This document shows positions 1 to 8,354 of a stretch of 64,000 nt of DNA, piece by piece (the first letter of the stretch is position 1; every line of letters starts with the position of its first letter). This DNA is from Phytoactinopolyspora alkaliphila (lineage in GTDB: Bacteria; Actinomycetota; Actinomycetes; Jiangellales; Jiangellaceae): positions 1 through 64,000 of the forward strand of contig NZ_JAAGOB010000008.1 in the NCBI RefSeq assembly GCF_010550695.1, given 5' to 3'. Below the pieces are notes generated by a model, which was not told the DNA's origin, did no database searches, and was given only the letters and a program-made list of their open reading frames with translations. The position numbers and the translations under genes were made by a program.

Positions 1-732
1 CAGCGGGTCCAGCGCGGTGCGCACGATCGCCGCATCTTCTGCGCCCAACAAGCCGGAGACCCGCACCGTGCCGTCGCCGAGGTCGGCGAACCGTAGCCGC
101 CGCTTGCGCTGCGCGCGCTCCTCCCGGTCTTCCAAGCTCTCGCAGGACAGGACATGCAGCAGGTGATCGGCCAGCTTCTGCAACGTGGCTGGGTCATGCT
201 CACGAGCGAACGCGGCCAGATCTTCCTCGGCCCGCGCGGCGTCATCGTCTCCGAGGTCGGGCGGTAGCTGACGCATCGTCTTCGAGATCACCTGGGCGTG
301 GTCCAGCGAGATCTCTCCCTGAAGCATGCCATTTCTGGTAGCCGGCATGCTGCGTCCGCGGCCCGTGCTGCGCAGGTTGACGTTGTAGTCATCCGCCGCC
401 TCAGGCGGGGTAAGCCGGTGTGCCAGATCCACCATGCTCTTGGCCGTTCCGGGGCGCAGATTCAGGATGTCCCGCAGCCACGCCGCCGTGGAGGAAGCCC
501 CGAGCCGGCGGCCAAGGTCCCGGCCGTCGGCCTCCGCCAGTATCCGTACGAAGAACTCCACCTGCCGCGCAGCCAGGCCGTGCGCACGGGCCAGCACGTC
601 AGGAAGTTCGTCATCATGAATCGAGGCAGCGTCCACATCCAGGCTCTTGTCGAACACGGATTCGGCAGCCGAGAGCACGCTGAGGACCGGGTGTACCCCG
701 CCGCTAAGCCTGCTCTCGTCGTGTTCGAACAT
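1..732 (-). CDS. DUF222 / 13E12-repeat HNH endonuclease family protein, 3' end off the window
   Basis: Reads 244 codons on the minus strand from an ATG at 732 to the window edge without a stop, so only the N-terminal part is seen. It begins MFEHDESRL and is helical, with the DUF222 pattern of an alanine/leucine-rich N-terminus followed by blocks such as ARQVEFFVRILAEADGRD and AWLRDILNLRPG. The family is common in actinobacteria, where DUF222 usually precedes a C-terminal HNH nuclease domain; that domain would lie beyond base 1 and cannot be confirmed. These genes are often multicopy and sometimes carried by mobile elements, but no element boundary is visible here. Family call good, nuclease activity inferred. 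Confidence 0.8.
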   Translation of the reverse strand, partial: MFEHDESRLSGGVHPVLSVLSAAESVFDKSLDVDAASIHDDELPDVLARAHGLAARQVEFFVRILAEADGRDLGRRLGASSTAAWLRDILNLRPGTAKSMVDLAHRLTPPEAADDYNVNLRSTGRGRSMPATRNGMLQGEISLDHAQVISKTMRQLPPDLGDDDAARAEEDLAAFAREHDPATLQKLADHLLHVLSCESLEDREERAQRKRRLRFADLGDGTVRVSGLLGAEDAAIVRTALDPL

Positions 733-959
733 TCCACCACAATAGGCGCACCCACTGACAAACAGGCTTAAATAAAGGACAGTTGATCGAACATATCATC
801 ACGATTTTGTAACGTCATTAGGCCCGGGTAAGCGCTGACGCCGAGGCGGAGGAAACGCGGTGATCACCCAGGAAGTGATCCGGTCCACCCATTGCCACGC
901 ACACCCACCAGGTGTAGGCCAATACAGACCAGTGGCCACATCACCGCAGGGGGCGCGTC

Positions 960-1370
960 ATGGCATCCAAACTCAACCCCTACCTCAACTTCCCAGGCAA
1001 CGCGCGGGAGGCCATGGAGTACTACAGGAGCGTGTTCGGCGGTGACCTGACGTTGAACACGTACGGCGAGCTCGGGGCCCCAGACACGCCCAACGCCGAC
1101 AACATCATGCATGGCTCGCTCGAGACGCCAGACGGCTTCGTTCTGATGGGCGCCGACATTCCGCCCGGCACCGAGCACACCCCCGGCAACAGCATCATCA
1201 TCAGTCTGAGCGGGGACGACGACGATCTGCGCGATTACTGGGAGCGGCTCTCCAGCGAAGGCACCGTGACCGTTCCCTTCGAGAAGCAGATGTGGGGCGA
1301 CGAGTTCGGCCAGTGCACCGACAAGTTCGGCATCAACTGGATGGTCGACATCGGCCAGCCCCAGACTTGA
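960..1370 (+). CDS. VOC-superfamily (PhnB/glyoxalase-like) protein
   Basis: A 136-residue protein starting MASKLNPYLNFPGNAREAM, typical of PhnB-like members of the vicinal-oxygen-chelate superfamily, which are 130-150 residues long. The family hallmarks are the N-terminal NPYLNFPGNAREAMEYYRSV block, FGG near residue 28 and the C-terminal WGDEFGQCTDKFGINWMV block. The ATG follows a G-rich stretch (CAGGGGGCG) at suitable spacing. Substrate is unknown; such proteins range from metalloenzymes to resistance or binding proteins. The adenosine deaminase remnant starts directly after its TGA, so any former downstream operon structure has been disrupted. Confidence 0.85.
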   Translation: MASKLNPYLNFPGNAREAMEYYRSVFGGDLTLNTYGELGAPDTPNADNIMHGSLETPDGFVLMGADIPPGTEHTPGNSIIISLSGDDDDLRDYWERLSSEGTVTVPFEKQMWGDEFGQCTDKFGINWMVDIGQPQT

Positions 1371-1891
1371 TCATCGCGGAGTCACCGCCGAGCACCCTGA
1401 TGGAGTCTCTGCCCTACAAGGACTGGATCCTGGGCGTAGGCCTCGACTCCGATGAACGCGGCAACCCGCCGTCGAAGTTCGCCGCCGTTTTCGCCCGGGC
1501 GCGCCATGAGGGCTTTCTTCTGACCATGCACTGCGACATCGACCAGGAGAACATCCACGAGCACATCCGGCAGGTTCGAGCTGCTCCCATCCTTGACCGC
1601 GGTCTCGGGCTCACCTCCTGCCCGGTGTCCAACGCATGGGTGACGGACAGCATGAAGGCCCAGCAGATCGTCCAGCTCCTCGACGCCGGCGTGAAAGTCT
1701 GCGTGAACTCCGACGATCCTGCCTACTTCGGCGCCTACGTCACCGAGAACCTGCAGCGTCTCGCCGATGAAGCGGAGCTGTCGCGCGAACAGGTGATCCA
1801 GCTGGCCCGGAACTCGTTCGACATCTCGTGGCTCCCGGAGAACCTGCGCGCCACCTACGTCGCCGAGATCGACGACGTCGCCACTGGTTGA
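1371..1891 (+). pseudogene. add: adenosine deaminase remnant, N-terminus and an internal catalytic segment missing
   Basis: From about 1371 the reading frame encodes clear C-terminal adenosine deaminase sequence: the GVGLDSDERGNPPSKF block, a MHCDIDQENIHEHIRQ block, TSCPVSN, then VCVNSDDPAYFGAYV and QLARNSF. An intact enzyme is about 340-370 residues; here the first half with the metal-binding HxH motif is absent. The protein also jumps from ENIHEHIRQ almost directly to a GLGLTSCPVSN block, so the conserved segment holding the RIDHG motif is deleted. There is no plausible own start codon or ribosome site, and the homology begins right after the stop of the upstream VOC gene. The residual frame is open to a TGA at 1889-1891. 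A decayed fragment rather than a functional gene. Confidence 0.8.
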
Positions 1892-1966
1892 CCAGCCGCG
1901 ATCACCAAGTGGGTGCGGACACGCGCGTACGGTGTCGGCGGCGATGAGCCTGCCCGCGTTCACCGG

Positions 1967-2392
1967 TTACGGGCCAGGCCGGGCGTCGCCACGAAGGCGG
2001 ATCGATCTCCACACAGTCATCACCCAGACGATCAGGCCGACGACGCAGATCGCGCCGACCACGGTGATGATCAGCCAGTCGGACCCGCCATCCGCGGGGT
2101 AGATGCCGCGCTTGTTGCCCGTGTCGACGGCCAGGACCTGATCGCCTGGCTCCAGCCGGCCGCCCGTCACGAGTGCGACGTCCCGGAGCACCGGTGAACC
2201 GTCATCAGGAGCGAAGTCACCATGGGGAACCGGATGCCCACGGCCGCCGCGCACCACCTCGACGACGGTGAAGACCCCTTCCGTGCCTGACCCGAACTTC
2301 GCCTCGTAGGCCGGCCCGACCTCTCGGACCACGAGGAACAGCAAGAGGGCGGCCAACACGGGCGTGCCTAGCCACCACATCCACTTCAACAT
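1967..2392 (-). CDS. Membrane protein with two transmembrane helices and an external loop domain
   Basis: A 141-residue protein starting MLKWMWWLGTP. A hydrophobic segment at about residues 6-23 and another at about 103-126 flank a roughly 75-residue polar domain with GDxVLAVD-like strands, ending in a basic WRSIRLRGDARPGP tail. By the positive-inside rule the central domain would lie outside the membrane and both ends inside. The central LEPGDQVLAVDTG stretch resembles a small beta-fold but no family is recognised. It stands alone on the minus strand between the adenosine deaminase remnant and a plus-strand gene, with about 200 bases of non-coding DNA upstream. Confidence 0.6.
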   Translation of the reverse strand: MLKWMWWLGTPVLAALLLFLVVREVGPAYEAKFGSGTEGVFTVVEVVRGGRGHPVPHGDFAPDDGSPVLRDVALVTGGRLEPGDQVLAVDTGNKRGIYPADGGSDWLIITVVGAICVVGLIVWVMTVWRSIRLRGDARPGP

Positions 2393-2601
2393 GTGGGCCG
2401 ATCATAGCCATTCTTCAACGGTGGGGATTTCGTTCCCAGCGTTGGACGACGTCGCGCGCCAGAGCACACACAATCTTCCAATGCTGCTCCACAATCGTCC
2501 ACTGTTGAGCGGGCAGGCATGACCTTCTGCGATGTCCGATGAATTCCTCGTGCCGAGCCAGTCAACCTCACTAAACCGCCCCGCGCTTGGAGGGAACACT
2601 C

Positions 2602-3189
2602 ATGCTCGATCTGGAACCCGCGATTCGTGAGATGGCGAGCCTCGTGACGGAGACTCGCGACGACCAGCTGTCCGGACCGACCCCGTGCGTCGGAGTGACG
2701 CTGGGTGATCTGATCGACCACGTCGACGGCTTGGCCCTCGCCTTCACCCTCGCCGCGACCAAGACGACCCCGGTAGGCGGCAGCCAGCCGCCGTCCCCAG
2801 ATGCGTCGCGCCTGGGTCCGGATTGGCGTATCCGGATCCCCGAGCGCCTCGGCGCCCTTGCCCAGGTATGGAAGGACGTCGAGTCGTGGACGGGGATGAC
2901 AGTGGTCGGCGGAGTCCAGCTTCCCGGAGACGTCGCCGGCGTCGTGGCGCTGGATGAGCTCGTCGTCCACGGCTGGGACATGGCTGTCTCCAGCGGGCAG
3001 GCGTTCACCTGCGACCCGGATCTCCTCCAGGCGACGTACGAGTTCGTTCAGTCGTCAGTGGCACAGAATCCCGAGGGCAGTCCCGGACTGTTCGGGCCGC
3101 CGGTGCCGGTGCCGGACGATGCGCCGCTCCTCGATCGGCTGATCGGCCTCACCGGTCGCGACCCCGCTTGGCGGCCCGCGTCACGGTGA
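2602..3189 (+). CDS. TIGR03086-type (maleylpyruvate isomerase/DinB-like) protein
   Basis: A 195-residue protein starting MLDLEPAIREMASLVTETRDDQLSGPTPC in two pieces typical of the TIGR03086 subfamily of the mycothiol-dependent isomerase/DinB-like four-helix fold. The diagnostic metal-site blocks are present: DLIDHVDGL near residue 40 and LDELVVHGWDMA near residue 120, with histidines at the positions that hold the divalent metal in the wider fold. The ATG at 2602 has GGAGGG about eight bases upstream; an in-frame TTG at 2587 would place this site inside the gene and is less likely. Substrate unknown; mycothiol-linked chemistry is a family-level inference. Confidence 0.8.
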   Translation: MLDLEPAIREMASLVTETRDDQLSGPTPCVGVTLGDLIDHVDGLALAFTLAATKTTPVGGSQPPSPDASRLGPDWRIRIPERLGALAQVWKDVESWTGMTVVGGVQLPGDVAGVVALDELVVHGWDMAVSSGQAFTCDPDLLQATYEFVQSSVAQNPEGSPGLFGPPVPVPDDAPLLDRLIGLTGRDPAWRPASR

Positions 3190-3274
3190 GGCGCGCGGCC
3201 GCCGCCGAGCCTTCAACCAGACGGCGGGAGCGTCGACCTCCGGCGGCGGGTGCCGTCGCTCTGCCGGGGGTCGC

Positions 3275-3616
3275 CTACTGTGGAGCCCCGCCGTACCCGA
3301 TCTCGTTGCCGTCGGGGTCGCGATACGTCAACTTGCGCACACCGTTGGAGTAGGTCTCCCGCAGCGCCGGCTCGATCCCGCGGGCGGTGATCCCGGCGAC
3401 GATTTCGTCGAGATCGTCGACGAAGACCGTGTGCATGGCGTGCCCGGCGTGTTCGGGTTTCACTTCGATGAACACGTAACGGTGCTCGGCGAGTTCCCAG
3501 ACGGCCTCGACGTCGTTCGGGACGAACGCGGGTGGTGTTCCGAGAAGTTGCTCGTACCACTGAGCCGCTGTCGCGTAGTCACTGACTGGAATGCCAGCGA
3601 ACAGATCTACAGTCAT
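3275..3616 (-). CDS. VOC-superfamily (glyoxalase/bleomycin-resistance-like) protein
   Basis: A 113-residue protein from an ATG at 3616, starting MTVDLFAGIPVSDYATAAQW. It carries the single VOC module with paired beta-alpha-beta-beta-beta units: WYEQLLG near residue 21, a HAMHTVFVDDLD block in the middle and RDPDGNEIGYG at the C-terminus, where DPDGN is the usual family signature. The start overlaps the upstream dihydrofolate-reductase-like gene by four bases (ATGA), so the two are translationally coupled and probably function together. No substrate can be assigned. Confidence 0.85.
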   Translation of the reverse strand: MTVDLFAGIPVSDYATAAQWYEQLLGTPPAFVPNDVEAVWELAEHRYVFIEVKPEHAGHAMHTVFVDDLDEIVAGITARGIEPALRETYSNGVRKLTYRDPDGNEIGYGGAPQ

Positions 3617-4158
3617 CGGATCACCCGGTACCAGATGTTCACCGCGTGCGGGACGTGCGAAACGCTTCGCCGCTCCAGCTTGACGGCGCTCCCGCCCGGA
3701 TGGTCGAACAGGCGGACACCGTCGCCGAGCATGACGGGCGCGACGCACACCAGGACCTCGTCGAGCACCCCGGCCTCGTGGCACTGCCGGGCGATGCTGG
3801 CGCCGAGAATGTTGACGTACTTGTCACCGGCCGCCGCCTTGGCCGCGGAGACCGCCGAGCCGAGGTCCTCCATGAAGGTGACACCCGGAACCGGCGCGGC
3901 CGGAGGACGGTGGGTCACGACGAACTGGGGACCGCTCCAGCCGCCACCGAACGGCTCGCCCTCCTTCTCCTGGTCGCCCTGGTGCGGATCGTCGCCACCG
4001 AAGGTCCGGTTGCCGACGAGCAGTGCGCCGATGTCGCCGATCAGCTCGTCGATGGTGGGGTTGGGTCCCAGATGCTCGGTGAGCCACGACATGTCACCGC
4101 CCGGTCCCGCGATGAATCCGTCCAGGGACATCGTGGCCGAATACAGCATCGTGCCCAT
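3613..4158 (-). CDS. Dihydrofolate reductase-like (RibD C-terminal domain) protein
   Basis: A 181-residue protein starting MGTMLYSATMSLDGFIAGPGGD. This opening, the central LLVGNRTFGG block and the C-terminal VAPVMLGDGVRLFDH block are hallmarks of the actinobacterial dihydrofolate-reductase-like family related to the RibD reductase domain, which normally binds NADPH. The SLDGFIA block corresponds to the first strand and substrate loop. True folate reduction is unlikely, as most of these paralogs have unknown substrates. It is the first gene of a two-gene minus-strand operon with the VOC protein downstream (four-base overlap). Confidence 0.85.
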   Translation of the reverse strand: MGTMLYSATMSLDGFIAGPGGDMSWLTEHLGPNPTIDELIGDIGALLVGNRTFGGDDPHQGDQEKEGEPFGGGWSGPQFVVTHRPPAAPVPGVTFMEDLGSAVSAAKAAAGDKYVNILGASIARQCHEAGVLDEVLVCVAPVMLGDGVRLFDHPGGSAVKLERRSVSHVPHAVNIWYRVIR

Positions 4159-4289
4159 GAGCTACCTCCGCGTCGTCGATAAGCCTGACCCTAGAGAGAC
4201 TCCGACAGGCCTGAGAACTCATCGGTCGGCTAACTGGCAGGTAACGCGACATCCTGCCGGCTCAGCCGGCGACGCACGCGGATGACGGA

Positions 4290-4772
4290 TCAGCTGGCCA
4301 TCTCTTGCGGGCTGACCACCTTGATCATGTTGTTGGCCCAGCGGGCTTGCCGCAAGACATCCGGGTGGCACTTCTGCGTCAGTGCGAGTAACTCGTCGTC
4401 CTTGGCTCCTTGCGCCGTCTGGCCGAGGATCTCCCAGTCGACCGAAAGCCCGACCAGGTCCAGATGCAACTTGCGCAGATCACGCAGGAGCAGCAGGCCG
4501 GATTCCGGCCGGTGCCCGAGAAGCTCCGCGGTCCTCTCCCGCACCACACGCAACGGCCGAGACCTGCCCGTGGTGTCCCGGAGATTGATGCCCAGCCGGT
4601 CACCCTGCTCGGCCAGCAAACGGATGTGCCGGTGCGACCACCCGGCCATGTCGCGGGTGACGTGGTACACCTCGTGGTCGCTCTTGTGCCGCTCCCCGAT
4701 CACCAGCAGCTTCCTGGCGGCGATGCGTTCCGCATGGTGGAGGACGCGCAGCAACATGTGGATCTTGTTCAC
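4290..4772 (-). CDS. Helical histidine-rich protein coupled to the molybdopterin oxidoreductase
   Basis: A 160-residue, almost wholly helical protein starting MNKIHMLLRVLHHAERIAARKL. Histidines are concentrated in the first 70 residues, including HKSDHEVYHV and WSHRHIRLLAE, a spacing suggestive of a four-helix metal-binding or structural bundle, though no haemerythrin or ferritin signature is certain. There is no signal peptide or membrane helix. Its ATG overlaps the stop of the upstream molybdopterin oxidoreductase gene by four bases (ATGA), so the two are translated together. A role as accessory subunit or maturation partner of that enzyme is inferred from coupling only. Confidence 0.65.
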   Translation of the reverse strand: MNKIHMLLRVLHHAERIAARKLLVIGERHKSDHEVYHVTRDMAGWSHRHIRLLAEQGDRLGINLRDTTGRSRPLRVVRERTAELLGHRPESGLLLLRDLRKLHLDLVGLSVDWEILGQTAQGAKDDELLALTQKCHPDVLRQARWANNMIKVVSPQEMAS

Positions 4773-7153
4773 GACACAGCCTCCTCTTCGCGGGTACGCC
4801 CATCGACGACGGCGGCCTCCACCCGGCGGATGCGGGCTGCCGCCATCTTGAACAGCGGCTGCTTCGAGACTGGATCCCAGTCGGTAGAGGTCAGCTCGTT
4901 CGCCGCCCGACCATGGCCGTCAGGCCCGGAACCGGACTCGGTGTCCCAGTAGCCGTAGTGGAACGGCAGAAAGACGACGCCGTCGCGGATCCCGCTGATT
5001 CGCAACCGGGCGAACACGCTCATTCTTGGGGTGCCGATTTCGAGCATGTCGCCTTCCGTGAAGCCGCACGCCTGGGCGTCGCCGGCGGACATCTCCACCC
5101 ACACCTCGGGAGCGGCGTTCTGCAGCTGAGGGGCCCTCGCGGTCTTGGTCCGGGTGTGGAAGTGGTAGATCGTCCGGCCGGTGGTGAGGATGAACGGGAA
5201 CTCCCGGCTGGTCTGCTCGTGCGGCGGCTGATAGTGCGCGGCCCGGATCAGCGCCCGGCCCTTCGGATTCTGCGCCTGATACTCCACCTTCTCCACCGAC
5301 GCGCCGGTCAGCAGATCTTTCCCGAACGATTCGCAGTAGTCCGGCGTGGCGAAGAACTCGCCGTTCTCGTAGAGCCGCTCGGTACCCTCGGGATGTTCCT
5401 CGTTGCACGGCCACTGGATGCCGCTGCCGCCACGAAGCTTCTGATAGGTCAAGCCGGTGTAGTCGCACGGCCGCCCGGCGCTGCAGCGCTTCCATGCCTC
5501 GAACGCCGACTCCGGATTCGACCACGACACCAGTGGCATGCCGTCCTTGTCGCGGAAATCCATCCGGCGGGCAAAGTCGAGAAAAATGTCGAGGTCAGCG
5601 CGGGCTTCACCGGGCGGATCCACGGCCTTCTCGGACAGGTGCACCGTGCGGTCCGCGTTGGTGAACGTCCCGGTCTTCTCTCCCCAAGTCGCCGCAGGAA
5701 GGACGACGTCGGCGAGCTGCGCGGTCTCGGTCAGGAACAGATCCTGCACGACGACGAACAACCGCCGCTGACGCAGGATCTCCCGGATGCGAGCCAGTTC
5801 GGGCAGCGACACCGCCGGGTTGGTCCCGGTGATCCAGAGGAACTGGATCGAGCCCTCCTCGGCGTAGCGCATCATCTGCATGACGTGCGTGGGCGGAGCG
5901 TAGTGCGGAATCTGCCTGGTCTCGACATTCCAGACCTCGGCGAGCTCGGCCACGTGTGAATCGTTGGCCCAGTTCCGGAAGCCCGCGAGGTCGCCGTCGG
6001 CCCCCGCCTCACGCGTGTTCTGCGCTGTCGGCTGGCCGTTCATCTGCAGGATCCCCGCGCCCGGCTTGCCGAGCATGCCCCGGATGATGTTGATGTTGTT
6101 GACCTGCACCGCCGCGGCCGTGGCCTGATTGGATTGGTATATGCCTTGGAGCACCGTGGACAGCAGACGTTCGGCATTGCCGATGATCCTCGCCGCCTCC
6201 CGGATCCGTTCGGCCGGCACGTCGCAGATCTCCGCGGCGCGCTCCGGCGGGTACTGCTTGACGGTGGTCCTCAGCTCGTCGAACGCCACCGTGTGCGCGG
6301 ACACATACTCGTCGTCGTACCACCCGTGCTCGATGATCTCGTGCAGCAACACATTGAGAAGCGCGACGTTGGTTCCAGGTAGCGGCGCGAGATGGACGGT
6401 GGCCTCCTTGGCCACCGGTGTGAGCCGCGGGTCCACACACACCAACCGCGGCGGGTTCGGGCCGTGCAGTCGGTCCAGCACCCGCATCCACAACACCGAC
6501 TGCGTCTCGGCCATGTTGTGGCCGAACAGGGCGATCACGTCCGCATGGTCGACGTCGGTGTAGGAGCCAGGCTGGCCGTCGCAGGCGAACGACTCCTTCA
6601 GTGCGGCCGCCGCCGTCGCCGTGCACAGCCGGGTGTTGCCGTCCAGGTGTGAAGTGCCGATGCCGGCCCTCGCGATCACACCCAGCGTGTAGTACTCCTC
6701 CAGGAACAGCTGACCCGTGGTGTAGAAGCCGATGCCGCTGGGACCGTGTTTCTCCAGCTGCTCCCTGGCCTTCTCAGTGACCAGCGACATCGCCGTGTCC
6801 CAGCTCGCCTCTTCGAACCGGCCGTCGTCCTGCCTGATCAGTGGGCGTGTCAGCCGATCCGGCGACGAGTTCGCCTGCCACCCGTACAAGTCCTTCGGGC
6901 CCAGCCGTCCCTTGTTCACGCGGTCCGACGCGCGCCCGCGGACTCCAGCGATCCGGCCGCTCTTGACGGCGATGTCCATCGCGTCGCCGCTGGAATGCAG
7001 CAGCGACGCCGTCTGGACCCAGCGATCGACGTCGCCGTCGTCCAAGCCGTCGAGGAAGGTGTCCTGGCGTTCCGGCCACTCGTCTCCGGGGCCGTACGGT
7101 GTGCGTTCTCCCCACGGATCGGCGATCCGGTCCGGTGTTGACGTTTCAGCCAC
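4769..7153 (-). CDS. Molybdopterin oxidoreductase (NasC/FdhF-like) lacking its [4Fe-4S] ligands
   Basis: A 794-residue protein from a GTG at 7153 with GGGAGG upstream. It has the full architecture of prokaryotic molybdopterin oxidoreductases: RWVQTAS near residue 44, LGPKDLYGWQANSSPDRLTRPL near 84-106, NTRLC at 173-177 with Cys177 at the molybdenum-ligand position, GHNMAETQ, VVLPAATWGEKTGTFTNADR, and the C-terminal molydopterin-dinucleotide-binding domain (ILTTGRTIYHFHTRTKT, then NELTSTDWDP). The positions that normally hold the cysteine ligands of the N-terminal [4Fe-4S] cluster are Ser50, His53, Asp57 and Gly85. No Tat signal is seen, so it is cytoplasmic. The true substrate (nitrate, formate or other) cannot be assigned. 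It is coupled to the small helical protein downstream. Confidence 0.85.
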   Translation of the reverse strand: MAETSTPDRIADPWGERTPYGPGDEWPERQDTFLDGLDDGDVDRWVQTASLLHSSGDAMDIAVKSGRIAGVRGRASDRVNKGRLGPKDLYGWQANSSPDRLTRPLIRQDDGRFEEASWDTAMSLVTEKAREQLEKHGPSGIGFYTTGQLFLEEYYTLGVIARAGIGTSHLDGNTRLCTATAAAALKESFACDGQPGSYTDVDHADVIALFGHNMAETQSVLWMRVLDRLHGPNPPRLVCVDPRLTPVAKEATVHLAPLPGTNVALLNVLLHEIIEHGWYDDEYVSAHTVAFDELRTTVKQYPPERAAEICDVPAERIREAARIIGNAERLLSTVLQGIYQSNQATAAAVQVNNINIIRGMLGKPGAGILQMNGQPTAQNTREAGADGDLAGFRNWANDSHVAELAEVWNVETRQIPHYAPPTHVMQMMRYAEEGSIQFLWITGTNPAVSLPELARIREILRQRRLFVVVQDLFLTETAQLADVVLPAATWGEKTGTFTNADRTVHLSEKAVDPPGEARADLDIFLDFARRMDFRDKDGMPLVSWSNPESAFEAWKRCSAGRPCDYTGLTYQKLRGGSGIQWPCNEEHPEGTERLYENGEFFATPDYCESFGKDLLTGASVEKVEYQAQNPKGRALIRAAHYQPPHEQTSREFPFILTTGRTIYHFHTRTKTARAPQLQNAAPEVWVEMSAGDAQACGFTEGDMLEIGTPRMSVFARLRISGIRDGVVFLPFHYGYWDTESGSGPDGHGRAANELTSTDWDPVSKQPLFKMAAARIRRVEAAVVDGRTREEEAVS

Positions 7154-7337
7154 GGTTGCTCCCTCCCACGGCAGCGCCAGGCCTATTCACCTGTCGGGGG
7201 TCGATCACCGCTCGTTGCGGCGGTCATCATCACCCGGTGCGCTTCTACCCACGCAGAGCAACATCATTCGACGGCACACACGGGTACGCCACCGCGGATG
7301 CCCGGCAGGCCCAGCGATGGCGTTACCGTGGACGGCC

Positions 7338-8210
7338 TCAGCGGACTGCGGTGAGCACCTCACGCAAGGCCGCGGCGAAGGCGTCGGGCTGACCGGTCAT
7401 GCCGTACTCGCCGCCGAGGAATCCGCCGTGGTCGCTCGGGAAGGTCACACATCCGGTCCCGAGACGTTCTGCCACTCCCAGCGCACCACGGTGAGCCATC
7501 TCGCCCTCCGACTCCGCGCCGACGGCGAGAACGACACGAGTGGACGCGCCGCGGATGGCCTCGAAGTCGTGCTCGTGATGGGTGGACGTGATGATGTTCT
7601 GGCCCACGAGCGGGTCGTTGCGGGATCCGTCGTCCTCCGTGGGCAGCCCGAACACGGCCGGGTCCACGTCGAGCTGGTCGGCGAAGCCCTCCGGTAACGG
7701 CCCCTTGTGCCCGACGACGGCGATGAACTGCGCCATCGCCGGACCGAACCCGCGCTTCTGGTACGTCTCGTGGATCTTGCGGCATACGGCCAGCGCCTCC
7801 TCGCGATCCGGCAGCGTCTGGGCGGCCGGAGGCTCGTGCGCCACCAGCGTGCGCACCTGCTCCGGGTGCTGGGCCACCAGAACCAGCGCATTGACCGCTC
7901 CACCACTGCTGGCGAAGACGTCCACCGGGCCAGCGTCCAGCGCCGAGATGATGCGGTGCAGGTCATCCGCGTGCTCGTCGGGCGTGGACTGCTCCGCATC
8001 GTCCGTGCGCACGCTGCGCTCCACTCCGCGGGGATCGTAGGTCACCACGGTGCGGTCGGCGAAATGCCCGGACAGCGTACCGAATCCCGCGGCCCCCATA
8101 GGGGACCCCACGAGCAGGAGCACCGGCTCGGTGCTGGACTCGTTGCTCCGTACGTCGTAGTTGAGCACGGCGCCAGGAACGTCCAGGGTGTACGTCTTCG
8201 GTTCGGTCAT
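7338..8210 (-). CDS. Alpha/beta hydrolase
   Basis: A 290-residue protein starting MTEPKTYTLDVPGAVLNYDV. It shows the alpha/beta-hydrolase order of features: oxyanion strand LLLVGSPMGAAGFG near residue 31, YDPRG near 58, the nucleophile elbow ASSGGAVNA near 101 with the central serine as probable nucleophile, and a terminal DHGGF block near 259 supplying the catalytic histidine. The fold is that of esterases and lactonases; the substrate is not predictable. It lies alone on the minus strand with GGAGGAGACACTC just upstream of the ATG as ribosome site. The 184 bases between it and the oxidoreductase start hold nothing recognisable. Confidence 0.85.
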   Translation of the reverse strand: MTEPKTYTLDVPGAVLNYDVRSNESSTEPVLLLVGSPMGAAGFGTLSGHFADRTVVTYDPRGVERSVRTDDAEQSTPDEHADDLHRIISALDAGPVDVFASSGGAVNALVLVAQHPEQVRTLVAHEPPAAQTLPDREEALAVCRKIHETYQKRGFGPAMAQFIAVVGHKGPLPEGFADQLDVDPAVFGLPTEDDGSRNDPLVGQNIITSTHHEHDFEAIRGASTRVVLAVGAESEGEMAHRGALGVAERLGTGCVTFPSDHGGFLGGEYGMTGQPDAFAAALREVLTAVR

Positions 8211-8354
8211 GAGTGTCTCCTCCTCGGGGAGTTCGTCGAAGTCTCACCATGCAGACCCACCGGCCCGGTGAAACTCATCGCCCGAGCCAGAGCCGATCCG
8301 TGCGGCCGGCGTTCGTCCACACGGTGTGAGGGCCACGCCCCGAGGGATCACCCG

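Noticed and set aside
53-732. Other-strand readings of the first 730 bases as a separate plus-strand gene of 157 residues
   Set aside because: The minus-strand DUF222 reading spans the whole region and has family motifs; the plus-strand product is proline/arginine-rich without any.
860-1045. Short open frames upstream of the first VOC gene
   Set aside because: They overlap the start of the VOC gene in other frames, have no ribosome site and arginine/proline-rich products typical of GC-rich shadow frames.
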